A DNA stretch of 64,000 bases from Clonostachys chloroleuca (lineage: Eukaryota > Ascomycota > Sordariomycetes > Hypocreales > Bionectriaceae), in NCBI GenBank assembly GCA_037952775.1, contig JBANAY010000003.1:6262001-6326000 (forward strand). Direction: 5' to 3'. Positions 55,617 to 64,000 of the stretch are shown here, piece after piece. Position 1 is the stretch's first letter, and each line of letters starts with the position of its first letter. The position numbers and the translations under genes were made by a program. The notes below the pieces were generated by a model. That model did not search any database, was not told the origin of the DNA, and saw only the letters and a program-made list of their open reading frames with translations.

Positions 55617-56212
55617 ATGGCCTCCACTGATGCTCCCGCACCATGGCATGCTGCCTACCCTCCTCCTCGTAACAAAACACCTGCGGTCATTATGCGCCAA
55701 GATGTGCTGGAGATGATCAAGAACAGCAACAACATAGCTGGAAGGAACTACGTTCTAGTTGATCTCCGCAGAACAGATCATGAGGTATCATCTCAGAGAG
55801 TCGTCAGCAGAGCAGCGACTAACCTACCTTTCCTCCCATCTAGGGCGGTACGATTCGCGGGTCTGTTAATCTACCGGCACAGAGCCTCTACCCCACCATA
55901 CCGACGCTATACAGCTTGTTTAAAGCGGCTGGAGTACACAAAATCATCTGGTACTGCTGTACGTCTTGAATTACTATCTCCAAAAACAAGCAGCACACAG
56001 TACAGACACAGGCATATTAACTCTTTCCAGCATCCTCCCGAGGCAGAGGTTCTCGGGCAGCTGGATGGTTCAAAGACCATATCGACGACCAAAGCGACAG
56101 CGATATGGAGAGCTTGATACTGTTTGAAGGCATCAGTGGATGGGCCAAAGCTGGCGGAGAGTTTGTAGAGTGGATTGATGAGTACGATGCGACTGTGTGG
56201 GAGAAAAAGTAG
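55617..56212 (+). CDS. Arsenate reductase Acr2 (Cdc25/rhodanese-type)
   Basis: Exons 55617-55784, 55844-55958 and 56031-56212 give 154 aa. The start at 55617 (MASTDAPAPWHAAYP) matches the family; an in-frame ATG at 55509 would add 36 basic residues (MVIPKYLSRVTSPTYRKPAF onward) that might be a mitochondrial leader or simply untranslated. Signatures: YVLVDLRRTDHEGGTIRGS, SLYPTIPTLYSLF, then the catalytic loop WYCSSSRGRGSRAAGW, in which Cys followed by five residues and Arg is the C-x5-R active site, and GWAKAGGEFVEWIDEY at the end. This rhodanese-fold enzyme reduces As(V) to As(III) using glutathione/glutaredoxin. The catalytic Cys is spliced from exons 2 and 3 correctly. It works with the neighbouring ACR3 exporter and ArsH. 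Confidence 0.92.
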
Positions 56213-56891
56213 AGAACAAGTAGATCCAAATCAGCATGATCAAGTCTTTGGTGGTGAGAGCAGTGAATCACAGCCGCGTAGGCACCTTTGCGCTGGTGGC
56301 ATTACGATTTGCTGGCTAGGTAGCGTGGCTGATCAATTTCTACACCACGTATTTTTGTAGTTGTCTGGAAATTTGATAGAATAATAATAAACTCCCAAGA
56401 TATCGTCGTTGCACCGGAATCCCACTCAACAGTGAGGAAAAGGAAAGATAATAACGCGTGGGAAAAGACGAATATCATCGAATGACTTCACGGAGACATC
56501 CTGCGAGAGACCATGGCAAAATTGTCATCCAATCTGCTGGCTCGCGGGAGAAGAGTCCTCCTCGATATCTCATCTGGTCGCTAAGCGTGGCAGCGGAACA
56601 GCCTATGAATGGCTCTTAGCTACTCTGGTCTAGTTAGAAAGGCCCCAAAAATCTCTCTCTGTACTGCTAGGGCAGTAGTGGGGATGGAAATACATAAAAA
56701 GAGCACTATTTCTTGTATGGTCCCCCCTGTGTCCTCGAGTGCCAGCAGCAAAAATGAGCATTCTCTGCCACACCCTCCGAGTTCGTGCCCGCAGACCTCA
56801 CCTCCACGTAAGCTGGAATTCCCAAGCGCTTCTTCAACAGCACCCTTTTTCTGCTAGTACCGTATCAAGCCAGAGGCGGCCCCTTGGTCTC
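56213..56891. other. Intergenic region between Acr2 and ArsH
   Basis: About 680 bases with the 3' end of Acr2 and the promoter and leader of ArsH. In-frame sequence just upstream of the ArsH start has no family signature. No other gene is recognised. Confidence 0.45.
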
Positions 56892-57934
56892 ATGATGAAT
56901 GGGCACGGGGACTTGAACAATTCCCACGCTGGAAGGACGGCCATCGCGCGCATGGCCGATCCCACCTACAGCTACCGATCCCTGGCCCTCGAGTTCGACC
57001 AAGACGACACCGAAATACGGAAGCAGTATCGTCCGTTTCTTGTTGATGGCGACCTTTCCACCGATGACTGGATCTCGCAACTAGAGCTCAGCACAGCGAT
57101 TAAGATGGTGCAGTCGGAGATCTTGGACCAGGGGTTAGATCGCATTCGCATCCTGGTTCTCTACGGCAGTCTTAGAAGCAGGTAAGCATCACGCGGAACG
57201 ATGAATGCCATCCTTGGATCTCCTATGCATCGCTTTCGTTCGGACATGTCCTAGTTTTATTCACCACTCCTAGATCATTCTCCCGCCTCCTAGCATACGA
57301 GGCCGCTCGCATACTTTTCCGCCTCGGTTGCGATGTCCGAGTATTCGACCCAGCTGGCTTGCCTCAGAAGGACGATGTGCAGCATTGTCACCCCAAAGTG
57401 CAGGAACTACGTGAATTAAGTAAATGGAGCGACGGCCACGTCTGGGTTAGCCCCGAGCAGCACGGAAATTTAGTAAGTAAACCGGCCGGCGAGGACTTGT
57501 GAGATCAATTTAAAACTAACCAGCATCCAAAGACGGGCATCTTCAAGCAGCAGATTGACTGGATCCCACTGTCCACTGGCTCGGTGCGTCCTACCCAGGG
57601 GAGGACATTAGCCATCGCTCAAGTCAGTGGTGGTTCGCAGTCCTTCAACTCTGTCAATTCCCTTCGAATACTCGGACGATGGATGCGCATGTTTGCGATT
57701 CCCAACCAGAGTTCAGTGCCCAAGGCCTATACCCAGTTCACATCCGAGCATGAGGGGAGCCGTATGCTTCCTAGCTCAAACCGCGATCGCCTTGTTGATT
57801 GCATGGAAGAGTTGGTAAAATACACCATTGTCATGCGGCCTCATTTTGATTTATTTGGAGACCGGTTCAGTGAGCGCGAAGAGCAAAGGGCTAAAGAAGC
57901 TCAAGGAAGTGGTCAAGTAGAGAGTACAGTATAG
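56892..57934 (+). CDS. arsH: ArsH-type NADPH-dependent FMN reductase
   Basis: Exons 56892-57181, 57274-57472 and 57533-57934 give 296 aa. Starts at 56892, 56895 ([20 protein letters not shown]) or 56952 ([10 protein letters not shown]) are in frame; the family fits the earlier ones. Signatures: [13 protein letters not shown], the flavin-binding loop [24 protein letters not shown] (P-loop-like GSLRxRS across intron 1), [30 protein letters not shown] and [24 protein letters not shown]. ArsH proteins are NADPH:FMN flavoproteins that oxidise trivalent organoarsenicals and act against oxidative stress. The position beside Acr2 and ACR3 confirms the arsenic role. The last intron's acceptor was set at 57532 (AAG) to keep the HGNLTGIF join; an AG at 57522-57523 is also in frame and would add four residues. 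Predicted cytosolic. Confidence 0.92.
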
Positions 57935-58609
57935 ACTCTGGGGAGCTATGTTTTGATGTTGGCTTAGAACCTTACCGCTTATTCAATTCTTGTCCAATAG
58001 ACGATGGTGTCACATTGATGCCGACCTGTCTCTTGTTTACGCTATCTGGTGAATCTGGTGAACCTCGAATGGCAAAATGTCTCATCGCTTCATGAGCACA
58101 TCCCGTGTCAATGCCTATTTTCATGTACCGCTGACGCAACGTAGCTGTTTAGGCTTTCGCCGCCCTTGACGCCGTGCAGGTGGATAAGCCTACGCCGTGT
58201 GCCAGTTTCCCCGCATGAAACAACCAGTGTAAGTCTGCTGTGTGGCGCTTTATATTGTTCAGAGTCGGTCTTGGCAAATTATCTGGCCTTGATCCGTGTT
58301 GGACCTGTTGGCTCGCTCGGTGATGTTGTCAATAATCACCCAGCATGGTAAGATTATGATGCCCACAAGGGGATGGAACGGAACTAGCAACTCACTGCTG
58401 TTAGACCGCGGTCTAGCTGTACTGGCCTTGAACGCAGCTATATGAAAAGCCAAGGGTGACAACTTCTCGTTCAGGTGCTTCGTGGTCTACCAAAGAATGC
58501 TTTTTGTACACTAGTTACCGAAATCTCAACCAATTGAAAAGAATTAAAGGTTATTGTGAATTTCTTGCCTCATACTGCAAATGAAATGGCTTCATCACTA
58601 CGAACAGCA
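57935..58609. other. Intergenic region
   Basis: About 675 bases between the convergent 3' ends of ArsH and the chimeric gene. No gene or repeat is recognised. Confidence 0.45.
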
Positions 58610-59878
58610 CTATGCCTTTAGACCCTTGATGATGTCGGCCTGAATCTTCTTGTTGCAAGTGAACCTCTCGAGGTCGGACTCCTTCTCCTCGTCAAATCCA
58701 ACACACTTCCAGCACTTGAGGAGACGCTGGGGGTCATACTTATTCTTTATCTTGAGAAGCTTCTCATAGTTATCAAGACCGTAGAAAGATTCTTTCCAAT
58801 CAGGAGTGTAAGGGTCGGCCACATTCATATACGAACCACCGTCGGCACCCATAATCTTCTCGAGCTTGACGGTGAGCGTGGTCAAGTTAGTCAAGGCAGT
58901 TAGACGTTCCTGGTAGGTGGAATCGACGGGAATGACCTTGCTGGACTCAACGTGCCAGAGGGCCTTGTGCCAGGCTTGCGTCATACTGGTGCCGTAGTCC
59001 TTTGGCTCAGCGTTCCTGGTTTCGTTGGCCTTGTATACAAAGGGCGTGGTCACGGGGGTGTAGAAACTGCGAGGGTCGAAGCCCATTTCAATAGCTTCGC
59101 GCATGTATTGGGTCAAGCTTTCGATGCCCTCTGCAGATCCGAACATGGAGGTGGGCATGAGCCGGGTAGTCGTGAAGTGGAAGTTACCACCCATCTTTGT
59201 ATCCTTGGGCACCATGTCCCTGTTGAAGATAGTACTGAAGCTCTCTTCAACTGCGACGTGACTTGTGCCTCCCAAGGCAAGGGCAAAGTCAGTAGCACGC
59301 TGGAAAGCGGCGCGAGCTGAGGTGCCATTGTCATTGGTTAAGGCTGGAAGAGGGTTAAAGTGAGCGACGAAAGTTCCACCAACTGTAGGTGTATTGTAAG
59401 TATCAGAATTCGACATGACGCATATTTCAGCGGAGAATTGTTACATACCATGACCACCCCAGCCAGAGTAGCCCCACGCAAGGGAGTCCTCAGCAAGGAG
59501 CTTCACCCAGTCCAGAGCTTGGTCAGTAGTGATGTTGCGCGGAAGATGGATGTCAGCGTAGGCGATCAGGGGTTCTTGGCTCAACGCGGTGAGTAGCACT
59601 GAAAATAACACCAAAAGCACGGCGGCACCACAAGGCAGCAATGTACAGCCACATGTGAGTGCGAAGATGGACACGGGCCAGAGTTGCAGTGCTAGACCGA
59701 TGTTGAGCTCCTTGGCGATCACCGGGACGCACACGGTAAGCAGCCCGACTAACAGGTTACCAATGCTAGTAATGTATGTGATGCAAGCAATGATGGAAGC
59801 AGCACGGCGACGTGAGATAACTGGCGGCGGTTCCTGGATAAGGATTGGCTCGCGGGAAGGCATATTGTCTGAAGACAT
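58610..59878 (-). CDS. Chimera: MFS drug-transporter N-terminus fused to BBE-type FAD oxidase C-terminus
   Basis: Exons 59878-59449 and 59382-58610 (66-base intron, GTATGT, CTACAG) give 400 aa in one frame. Residues 1-~84 (SRRRAASIIACITYITSIGN, LWPVSIFALTCGCTLLPCG) are the first two membrane segments of a DHA2-type multidrug MFS pump, which should run on for 400 more residues. Instead, from about residue 86 to the end the protein matches the C-terminal half of a berberine-bridge-enzyme-like FAD oxidase: YADIHLPRNITTDQALDW, GYSGWGGH, GGTFVAHFNP, SYMNVADPYTPDWKESFYG and NYEKLLKIKNKYDPQ. The FAD-binding domain is absent, so catalysis is unlikely. The junction lies near 59620-59629 inside exon 1. 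It looks like a deletion that fused two divergent or tandem genes; a misassembly is the alternative. Confidence 0.75.
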
Positions 59879-60909
59879 CGTTGAGGGCGGACAGACTTAA
59901 TTTCAGCAAATTGGGATGCTTTTGGTAAAATAAAGAAGTATTGGACACCTCTCGGTTTCATCCATGCGTGGTTTTGGCCACGTAGGCTGCTGATCTCCAA
60001 CTTGGTTCCTACCCCACCCCGACATCGTAAGTGTGAACGACAGACGTGATGACGAGTAGGTAATGTAGGTAATCCTGCTAAAGGAAGCTAAGATGTCTTG
60101 ATCTATCAGAAGTACTGAATAAAAGATTCAACCCAACACAGTAGGGATACAGGTGTGATGACTCCACATGAACTAGAAATCCTTGATAGTTGTATTGGCA
60201 GTGCTTTATGATAATCCTAAAGGTAAAATGTATCACGCAAATGATTCTAGGATCGGTTATTGATGTTGAAATGAGAATATAGCAACAATTATGATGGTCC
60301 AAAGAACCGAATGTACAGCGAACATGTAGCCAACACTGCAGACAGGGTCTAGTAGTTGGAAATTCTGGACCTCTTGACATTCACCATGAAGGGTGCCACC
60401 CAGCCCTGTCCGGCCAGTCCGATATTGAAGCTCTTTCAAAGGAACTCTTGGCTATTGGTTGGAGTCAGTTTAGATATGTCGTAGGCCCACTGCCCTAGAG
60501 TGCAGCATTGAAGCACTTGTACAATTCTCTTGCCAGACGTTGCAATTCGAAAGTTTGTCTCTCCCATGAGGATTCGGAATAGACTTGAATTAAATAATAA
60601 CTATAGTGATAAATAATAGAGGCATGATGAATGGCGAGAGTGATAGGGCGGGTGTGCTTTAGACGGAAGGCCAGGATGCACCGGTATTGTTTTTCATATC
60701 GTCACCTAAGCCCTCCCGGGCGTAATGGATCATAGCACCTGAGACCAAGATCAAGCAGCTCTTCATCCGTATTGCCCTTCTCATATTGTAGTCGCACTGA
60801 AAAAAATGAACCATCCCCAATTTGTGGCTCGGAAGCATAGTCTAGCCTAGATTATGCAAGATTGGCCCTCACTAGGCGCGCATGAGCCAAGTTGCCCAGA
60901 ATGAGAGGT
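59879..60909. other. Intergenic region, about 1 kb
   Basis: No gene is supported. If the chimera arose by deletion, this could hold promoter sequence of the lost transporter gene. 60580-60640 is A/T-rich. The 3' end of the WSC gene lies at the far side. Confidence 0.45.
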
Positions 60910-61599
60910 TTACAAGGCCAGAGCAGCGGCGAGAATAGCTACACCAGCTCCGGCCATGTTCTTAGAAACAGCATTAGAAGGTTGAGCCGCGGCGGTAGAA
61001 GCAGTAGAGGCTGAAATTGTTGTGGTACTGGCCTCGGTTTCCGTTGTCGTGCTCTCAATGCCGCTTGTGGGTGTAGCCTCGGAGCTGGAAGCTGGCGTTG
61101 TTGTCTTCTTCACAGACTTCTTGCTCGTGGGAGTGCCAATAGCAGAGCTCTTCGAGGTAGAATTTTTGGCCTTCTTGTCAAGATATGGCACTTCGACTTG
61201 GATTCCTGTGTTCCAAACGGAGAACCTCGTTTGGCCCTTGTTGCCACATGCTTCAGTAGCATTCGCCTTGCAAGGAAAGTTGCACTGAGAATTATCGACC
61301 AGTCCACCCTCGCTGGGATATTTGTTAGCGCAGTAACAGCTCTCGCCAGCCATTGCGAAGACGGGTTGGTTGTTGTCGAGGCATCGGGAACCACAGCCTG
61401 AGGATGAGATGTTGGATGCCTTGAATGTGACCTGCTTGTTCATGGCGTCCTTCGATAACACTACATCTTTCCAGCAGCCCTGTGGCGTAAAGCTGCCGAG
61501 CACGGCCTGCTCCTTTTGTGGCTGCGATACCTTGTTGCTGGTGGCGGCCACAGCGACGAAGAGGAGGGTAGAGGCGAAAAGAGACGATAATTGCACCAT
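60910..61599 (-). CDS. WSC-domain GPI-anchored protein
   Basis: Single-exon gene of 229 aa from the ATG at 61599. Signal peptide MVQLSSLFASTLLFVAVAAT. A WSC domain of about 85 residues follows (about 38-125): GCWKDVVLSKDAM, CGSRCLDNNQPVFAMAGESC, YCANKYP and CKANATEACGN carry the eight conserved Cys. A Lys/Ser/Thr-rich stalk comes next, then a GPI-type tail (KNMAGAGVAILAAALAL). WSC domains bind carbohydrate; family members are wall-stress sensors (with a transmembrane segment and cytosolic tail) or wall-bound lectins. Since the hydrophobic end has no cytosolic tail, GPI anchoring is favoured over a Wsc-type sensor. Located at the plasma membrane or wall. Confidence 0.9.
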   Translation of the reverse strand: MVQLSSLFASTLLFVAVAATSNKVSQPQKEQAVLGSFTPQGCWKDVVLSKDAMNKQVTFKASNISSSGCGSRCLDNNQPVFAMAGESCYCANKYPSEGGLVDNSQCNFPCKANATEACGNKGQTRFSVWNTGIQVEVPYLDKKAKNSTSKSSAIGTPTSKKSVKKTTTPASSSEATPTSGIESTTTETEASTTTISASTASTAAAQPSNAVSKNMAGAGVAILAAALAL

Positions 61600-63257
61600 T
61601 TTGACTTATGATTGGGCGTGAAGGTTGATGGATTCAGCAAATGCCCGGATGGTGAAGTCAAGGAAGGAAAGCCAACGCTTGATTGTAATTTTGGGAACAC
61701 CCGGACGACATACAAAACACTTCGCATTTATTAGCTCCATGTTTGTGCATGTGGGATGGCATCTGCTCTAATTTCGGAAATGCAACTGCGTACTACATGG
61801 ATCATGTCAGCCTACCAGCGACTGCGAACCAAAGCCAAAGTTCCTCCTCCCGAAATAAACGGCAAAGGCTGCTCCTTCACGCAGCATTCGGTCGCAACTC
61901 GCAACACCATGCAAGGCACCCATGCGCGGGCATTGCCTATATTGGATATGGTAACGGCTAATTAGGACCCCGGCCTGGTTCTACGATGCTACTGGCTAGG
62001 TGGAAAATAAAATCAGGGCACTGTCCAAGATATTGTGTCCAGTAATGTGTAATGTGGTAGGACACGTTTCAGGCCGAATGGTAGTTTGCAATCCTTTGAA
62101 GGATTTCATCACGGGCCGAGCCCGGTGAAAGCATTGAGGACCAAATCCTCGCTGACGTCGCAACTCAGTAACCTTTGGCGGTATCTCTTCACGCCACTAC
62201 CGATTGTGTGTAGGGAGATCGAAATGCCTTCTAATAAAAGGTGGTAATTCATAGCTCGCACGGGTTTCATGAACTGTATAATTCGAAGCATCACATATAT
62301 AAGTACACTGTGAAAAGATGAATCTTAGAATCTTGGGAAGGAATCAAGGAGAATTTCTGGGTCAATCGGCAGAGTTAAACCTCGTTCCATCAGCGGCCTC
62401 TCAATAGGTTCTAAATGATGGACCAGGGGGCCGCTTATGTGAGCCTGGCTCCATGAAGTGATTTGGCAAACTTGCTCCTCAAAGCAACACTTGCCAGTCA
62501 GACTGGGTTAAAACTATTGCCGTGGCCCGAGACCACTTGTTGACTTACGAAAAATTTACAAGACCAACCTAAACACGTGCAAGAGCGACTGGTGAAGGTG
62601 GCGGAGGAAGATTATGATGTTCATTCGAAGAGAAATACAGTTATTTTCGACACGTAACGCCGCATTCCGGAGTTTTTTAATAGTCTGTGGGGAACCTGGT
62701 ATCATCATAAAACTGAAGCCGGCATTGATGTGCCCTCAAGTTGGAGGTGGTGCCTCAGCTGATTTGTCCGGGCAAGTGTACGAGGTTTGGTTCACACAGA
62801 CATGGACGGGGAGACGAACCCAACTAGTTGACTAGGCAACCCAAGTTGATATTACTAGCTGCATCGTCACAATCAAGAGATATTGCTCTGCTCGTCACTT
62901 CTTCCTTTATGTCTCAAATTTCCTAGGTTCCTTAACAGAGAGCCAAACAATGTATCTGACTAATTCTCAAAGCCGGCAGCTCCTTGGTGTTCAGTGCATC
63001 ATTCGAGACGAGCAAAGGCGCACCAAACGAAAGTTCTAGCAGAGGATCAGGTATTCATAGTTTAGCTAGAAAAGATTCGTTCAATACCTCCCATATCAAC
63101 ACGAACATAATCATGATAAGTGACAGATGAAGTTATCAACAACACTCAAGTCCCATAGGCGTGGGCCCGTTAGCGATCACATATTTTGTAATATGAGCGA
63201 GACGACCATCAAAGTTTTGTGGCCCTATTTAATCAATAATTCGCATTCTAGTTCGAA
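61600..63257. other. Intergenic region, about 1.7 kb
   Basis: No gene is supported between the divergent WSC promoter and the 3' end of the SDR gene. Frames at 61740-61965 and 62610-62835 lack family signatures. Confidence 0.45.
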
Positions 63258-64000
63258 CTATTCTCGACGTACAGTGAATAGCTTCTCAAATCCTGCCATT
63301 TTGAGCCTGTCCTTCCTCAATCTGTCCCTCATCTGGCTCACAATCTCCGAGCCATCCTTGGCTGGATCAATATGAATCCTCCGGGGTCGGGATCCGTGAG
63401 GGGATTCAATGACACTGACTATTGCCTCTGCGACGTCCTTTACGTCGGCATCTGCTGGCTCAAATGCACTATACGCTACGCCAATAGCTTCCTCCATGCC
63501 CTCGTATGGTGCCCCCTGACCACGATACTCATTCGCAACCTGTTCATCGCGTGGCCTTCCGGCAGTCGCAAAGTGGTTGGTGCCCTGGCTGTACGCTCCA
63601 GGGACAACGATACAGCTCTCGATACCCCACTGGCTCAGTTCCAGTTCAAACGAAGATGCCAAAGCATCCATACCGGCCTTGGCCGCAAAGTAGGGTGCAA
63701 TGAAGGACGGGACAGCGCCATGCACACTAGAACTGCTCACCCATACAAGCAGACCGGACTTTCTCTGGCGCATATGTGGAAGTACAGCCCGGTTCAACCG
63801 GTGTGTGGATAGCACATTGATGTCATACTGCTCAGCCAACTGCTCTGTGGTGAAAGCCTCCAATGGTCCGTACACCATGTGCCCGCAGTTGTGGACGACG
63901 ATATCTATGTGTTCAGTCTGCGATAGCATCTCCGCAACAGAAGCAGCAACGGAAGAGTCTGACAGCATGTCCTGGTTCAAGGGGCGCAGGTCGGTGTTGT
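63258..64000 (-). CDS. Short-chain dehydrogenase/reductase, 5' part outside the window
   Basis: The frame runs from the window edge to the stop at 63258, about 247 residues, with the N-terminal Gly-rich NAD(P) loop (TGxxxGIG) beyond the edge. Seen: NTDLRPLNQDML (acidic turn after strand 3), IDIVVHNCGHMVYGPLEAF with NCG in place of the usual NAG, NVLSTHRLNRAVLPHM, the catalytic Ser in VWVSSSSVHG and the YxxxK pair in APYFAAKAGMDALASSFELE, then VPGAY. All catalytic residues visible are intact. It is a classical SDR using NAD(P)H, cytosolic; the substrate is unknown. Whether it belongs to a cluster continues outside the window. Confidence 0.9.
   Translation of the reverse strand, partial: NTDLRPLNQDMLSDSSVAASVAEMLSQTEHIDIVVHNCGHMVYGPLEAFTTEQLAEQYDINVLSTHRLNRAVLPHMRQRKSGLLVWVSSSSVHGAVPSFIAPYFAAKAGMDALASSFELELSQWGIESCIVVPGAYSQGTNHFATAGRPRDEQVANEYRGQGAPYEGMEEAIGVAYSAFEPADADVKDVAEAIVSVIESPHGSRPRRIHIDPAKDGSEIVSQMRDRLRKDRLKMAGFEKLFTVRRE

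Noticed and set aside
63372..63812. Plus-strand 146-aa frame over the SDR
   Set aside because: It is antisense to an SDR with intact catalytic residues.

Overview
This window is a stretch of a filamentous ascomycete (Pezizomycotina) nuclear genome. The genes are separate transcription units on both strands. Many are split by short introns (about 50-90 nt) with GTAAGT/GTATGT donors, CTAAC/CTGAC branch sites and CAG/TAG acceptors. The families are typical of these fungi: HET-domain and PNP-NACHT-ankyrin proteins, Zn2Cys6 regulator, WSC and GPI-anchored Ser/Thr-rich wall proteins, Dal5-like and sugar MFS transporters, F-box proteins and a fungal arsenic cluster. No rRNA, convincing tRNA, CRISPR or intact transposon was found.

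Layout. 0.2-3.9 kb: an acidic Glu/Pro/Ala/Lys/Val repeat protein on the minus strand, broken by two compensating one-base shifts. 3.9-7 kb: a gene-free stretch. 7-8.7 kb: an AsaB/CmcJ-type oxidoreductase convergent with a class I methyltransferase. 8.9-13.1 kb: a large NLR-like protein (PNP-NACHT-ankyrin) with near-identical ankyrin-repeat DNA. 14.2-21 kb: a metabolic block with a zinc alcohol dehydrogenase and two 2-oxoglutarate/Fe(II) oxygenases flanking a Dal5-like MFS permease. 21-23.5 kb: gene-poor. 23.5-28.3 kb: two F-box genes in tandem (the first with an in-frame TAG) and a small secreted protein. 28.5-35.5 kb: a Zn2Cys6 regulator, a tiny GPI protein, a CorA-like membrane protein with a uORF, and a four-TM protein with a repeated Tyr-Gly-Asn motif. 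37-47.4 kb: an intact HET gene, a large protein with an 18-bp tandem repeat and five Cys-Trp-CxxC modules, a Cys-rich surface protein and a decayed HET pseudogene. 48.7-52.6 kb: a GPI-anchored Ig-like secreted protein and a ten-exon sugar transporter. 53.6-57.9 kb: an arsenic-resistance cluster (ACR3 efflux pump, Acr2/Cdc25-type arsenate reductase, ArsH). 58.6-64 kb: an in-frame chimera of a drug-transporter N-terminus with a BBE oxidase C-terminus, a WSC protein and an SDR that runs off the edge.

How the genes work together. Only the arsenic cluster is a clear functional unit: Acr2 would reduce arsenate to arsenite, ACR3 would export it, and ArsH would act on organoarsenicals or redox stress. 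ACR3 and Acr2 share a divergent promoter with a repeated GGYATGACA-type motif, yet ACR3 carries an in-frame TAG. The oxygenase-permease-oxygenase block is a candidate uptake-and-catabolism or small biosynthetic unit. One NACHT-ankyrin and two HET-domain genes (one dead) make the region rich in self/non-self recognition genes.

Quality note. At least three genes lose frame at a G/C run that appears one base short (17003-17008, 29928-29932, 42553-42558), and others lose it by one base elsewhere. The assembly may therefore contain indel errors, so all calls of gene inactivation need checking against reads.
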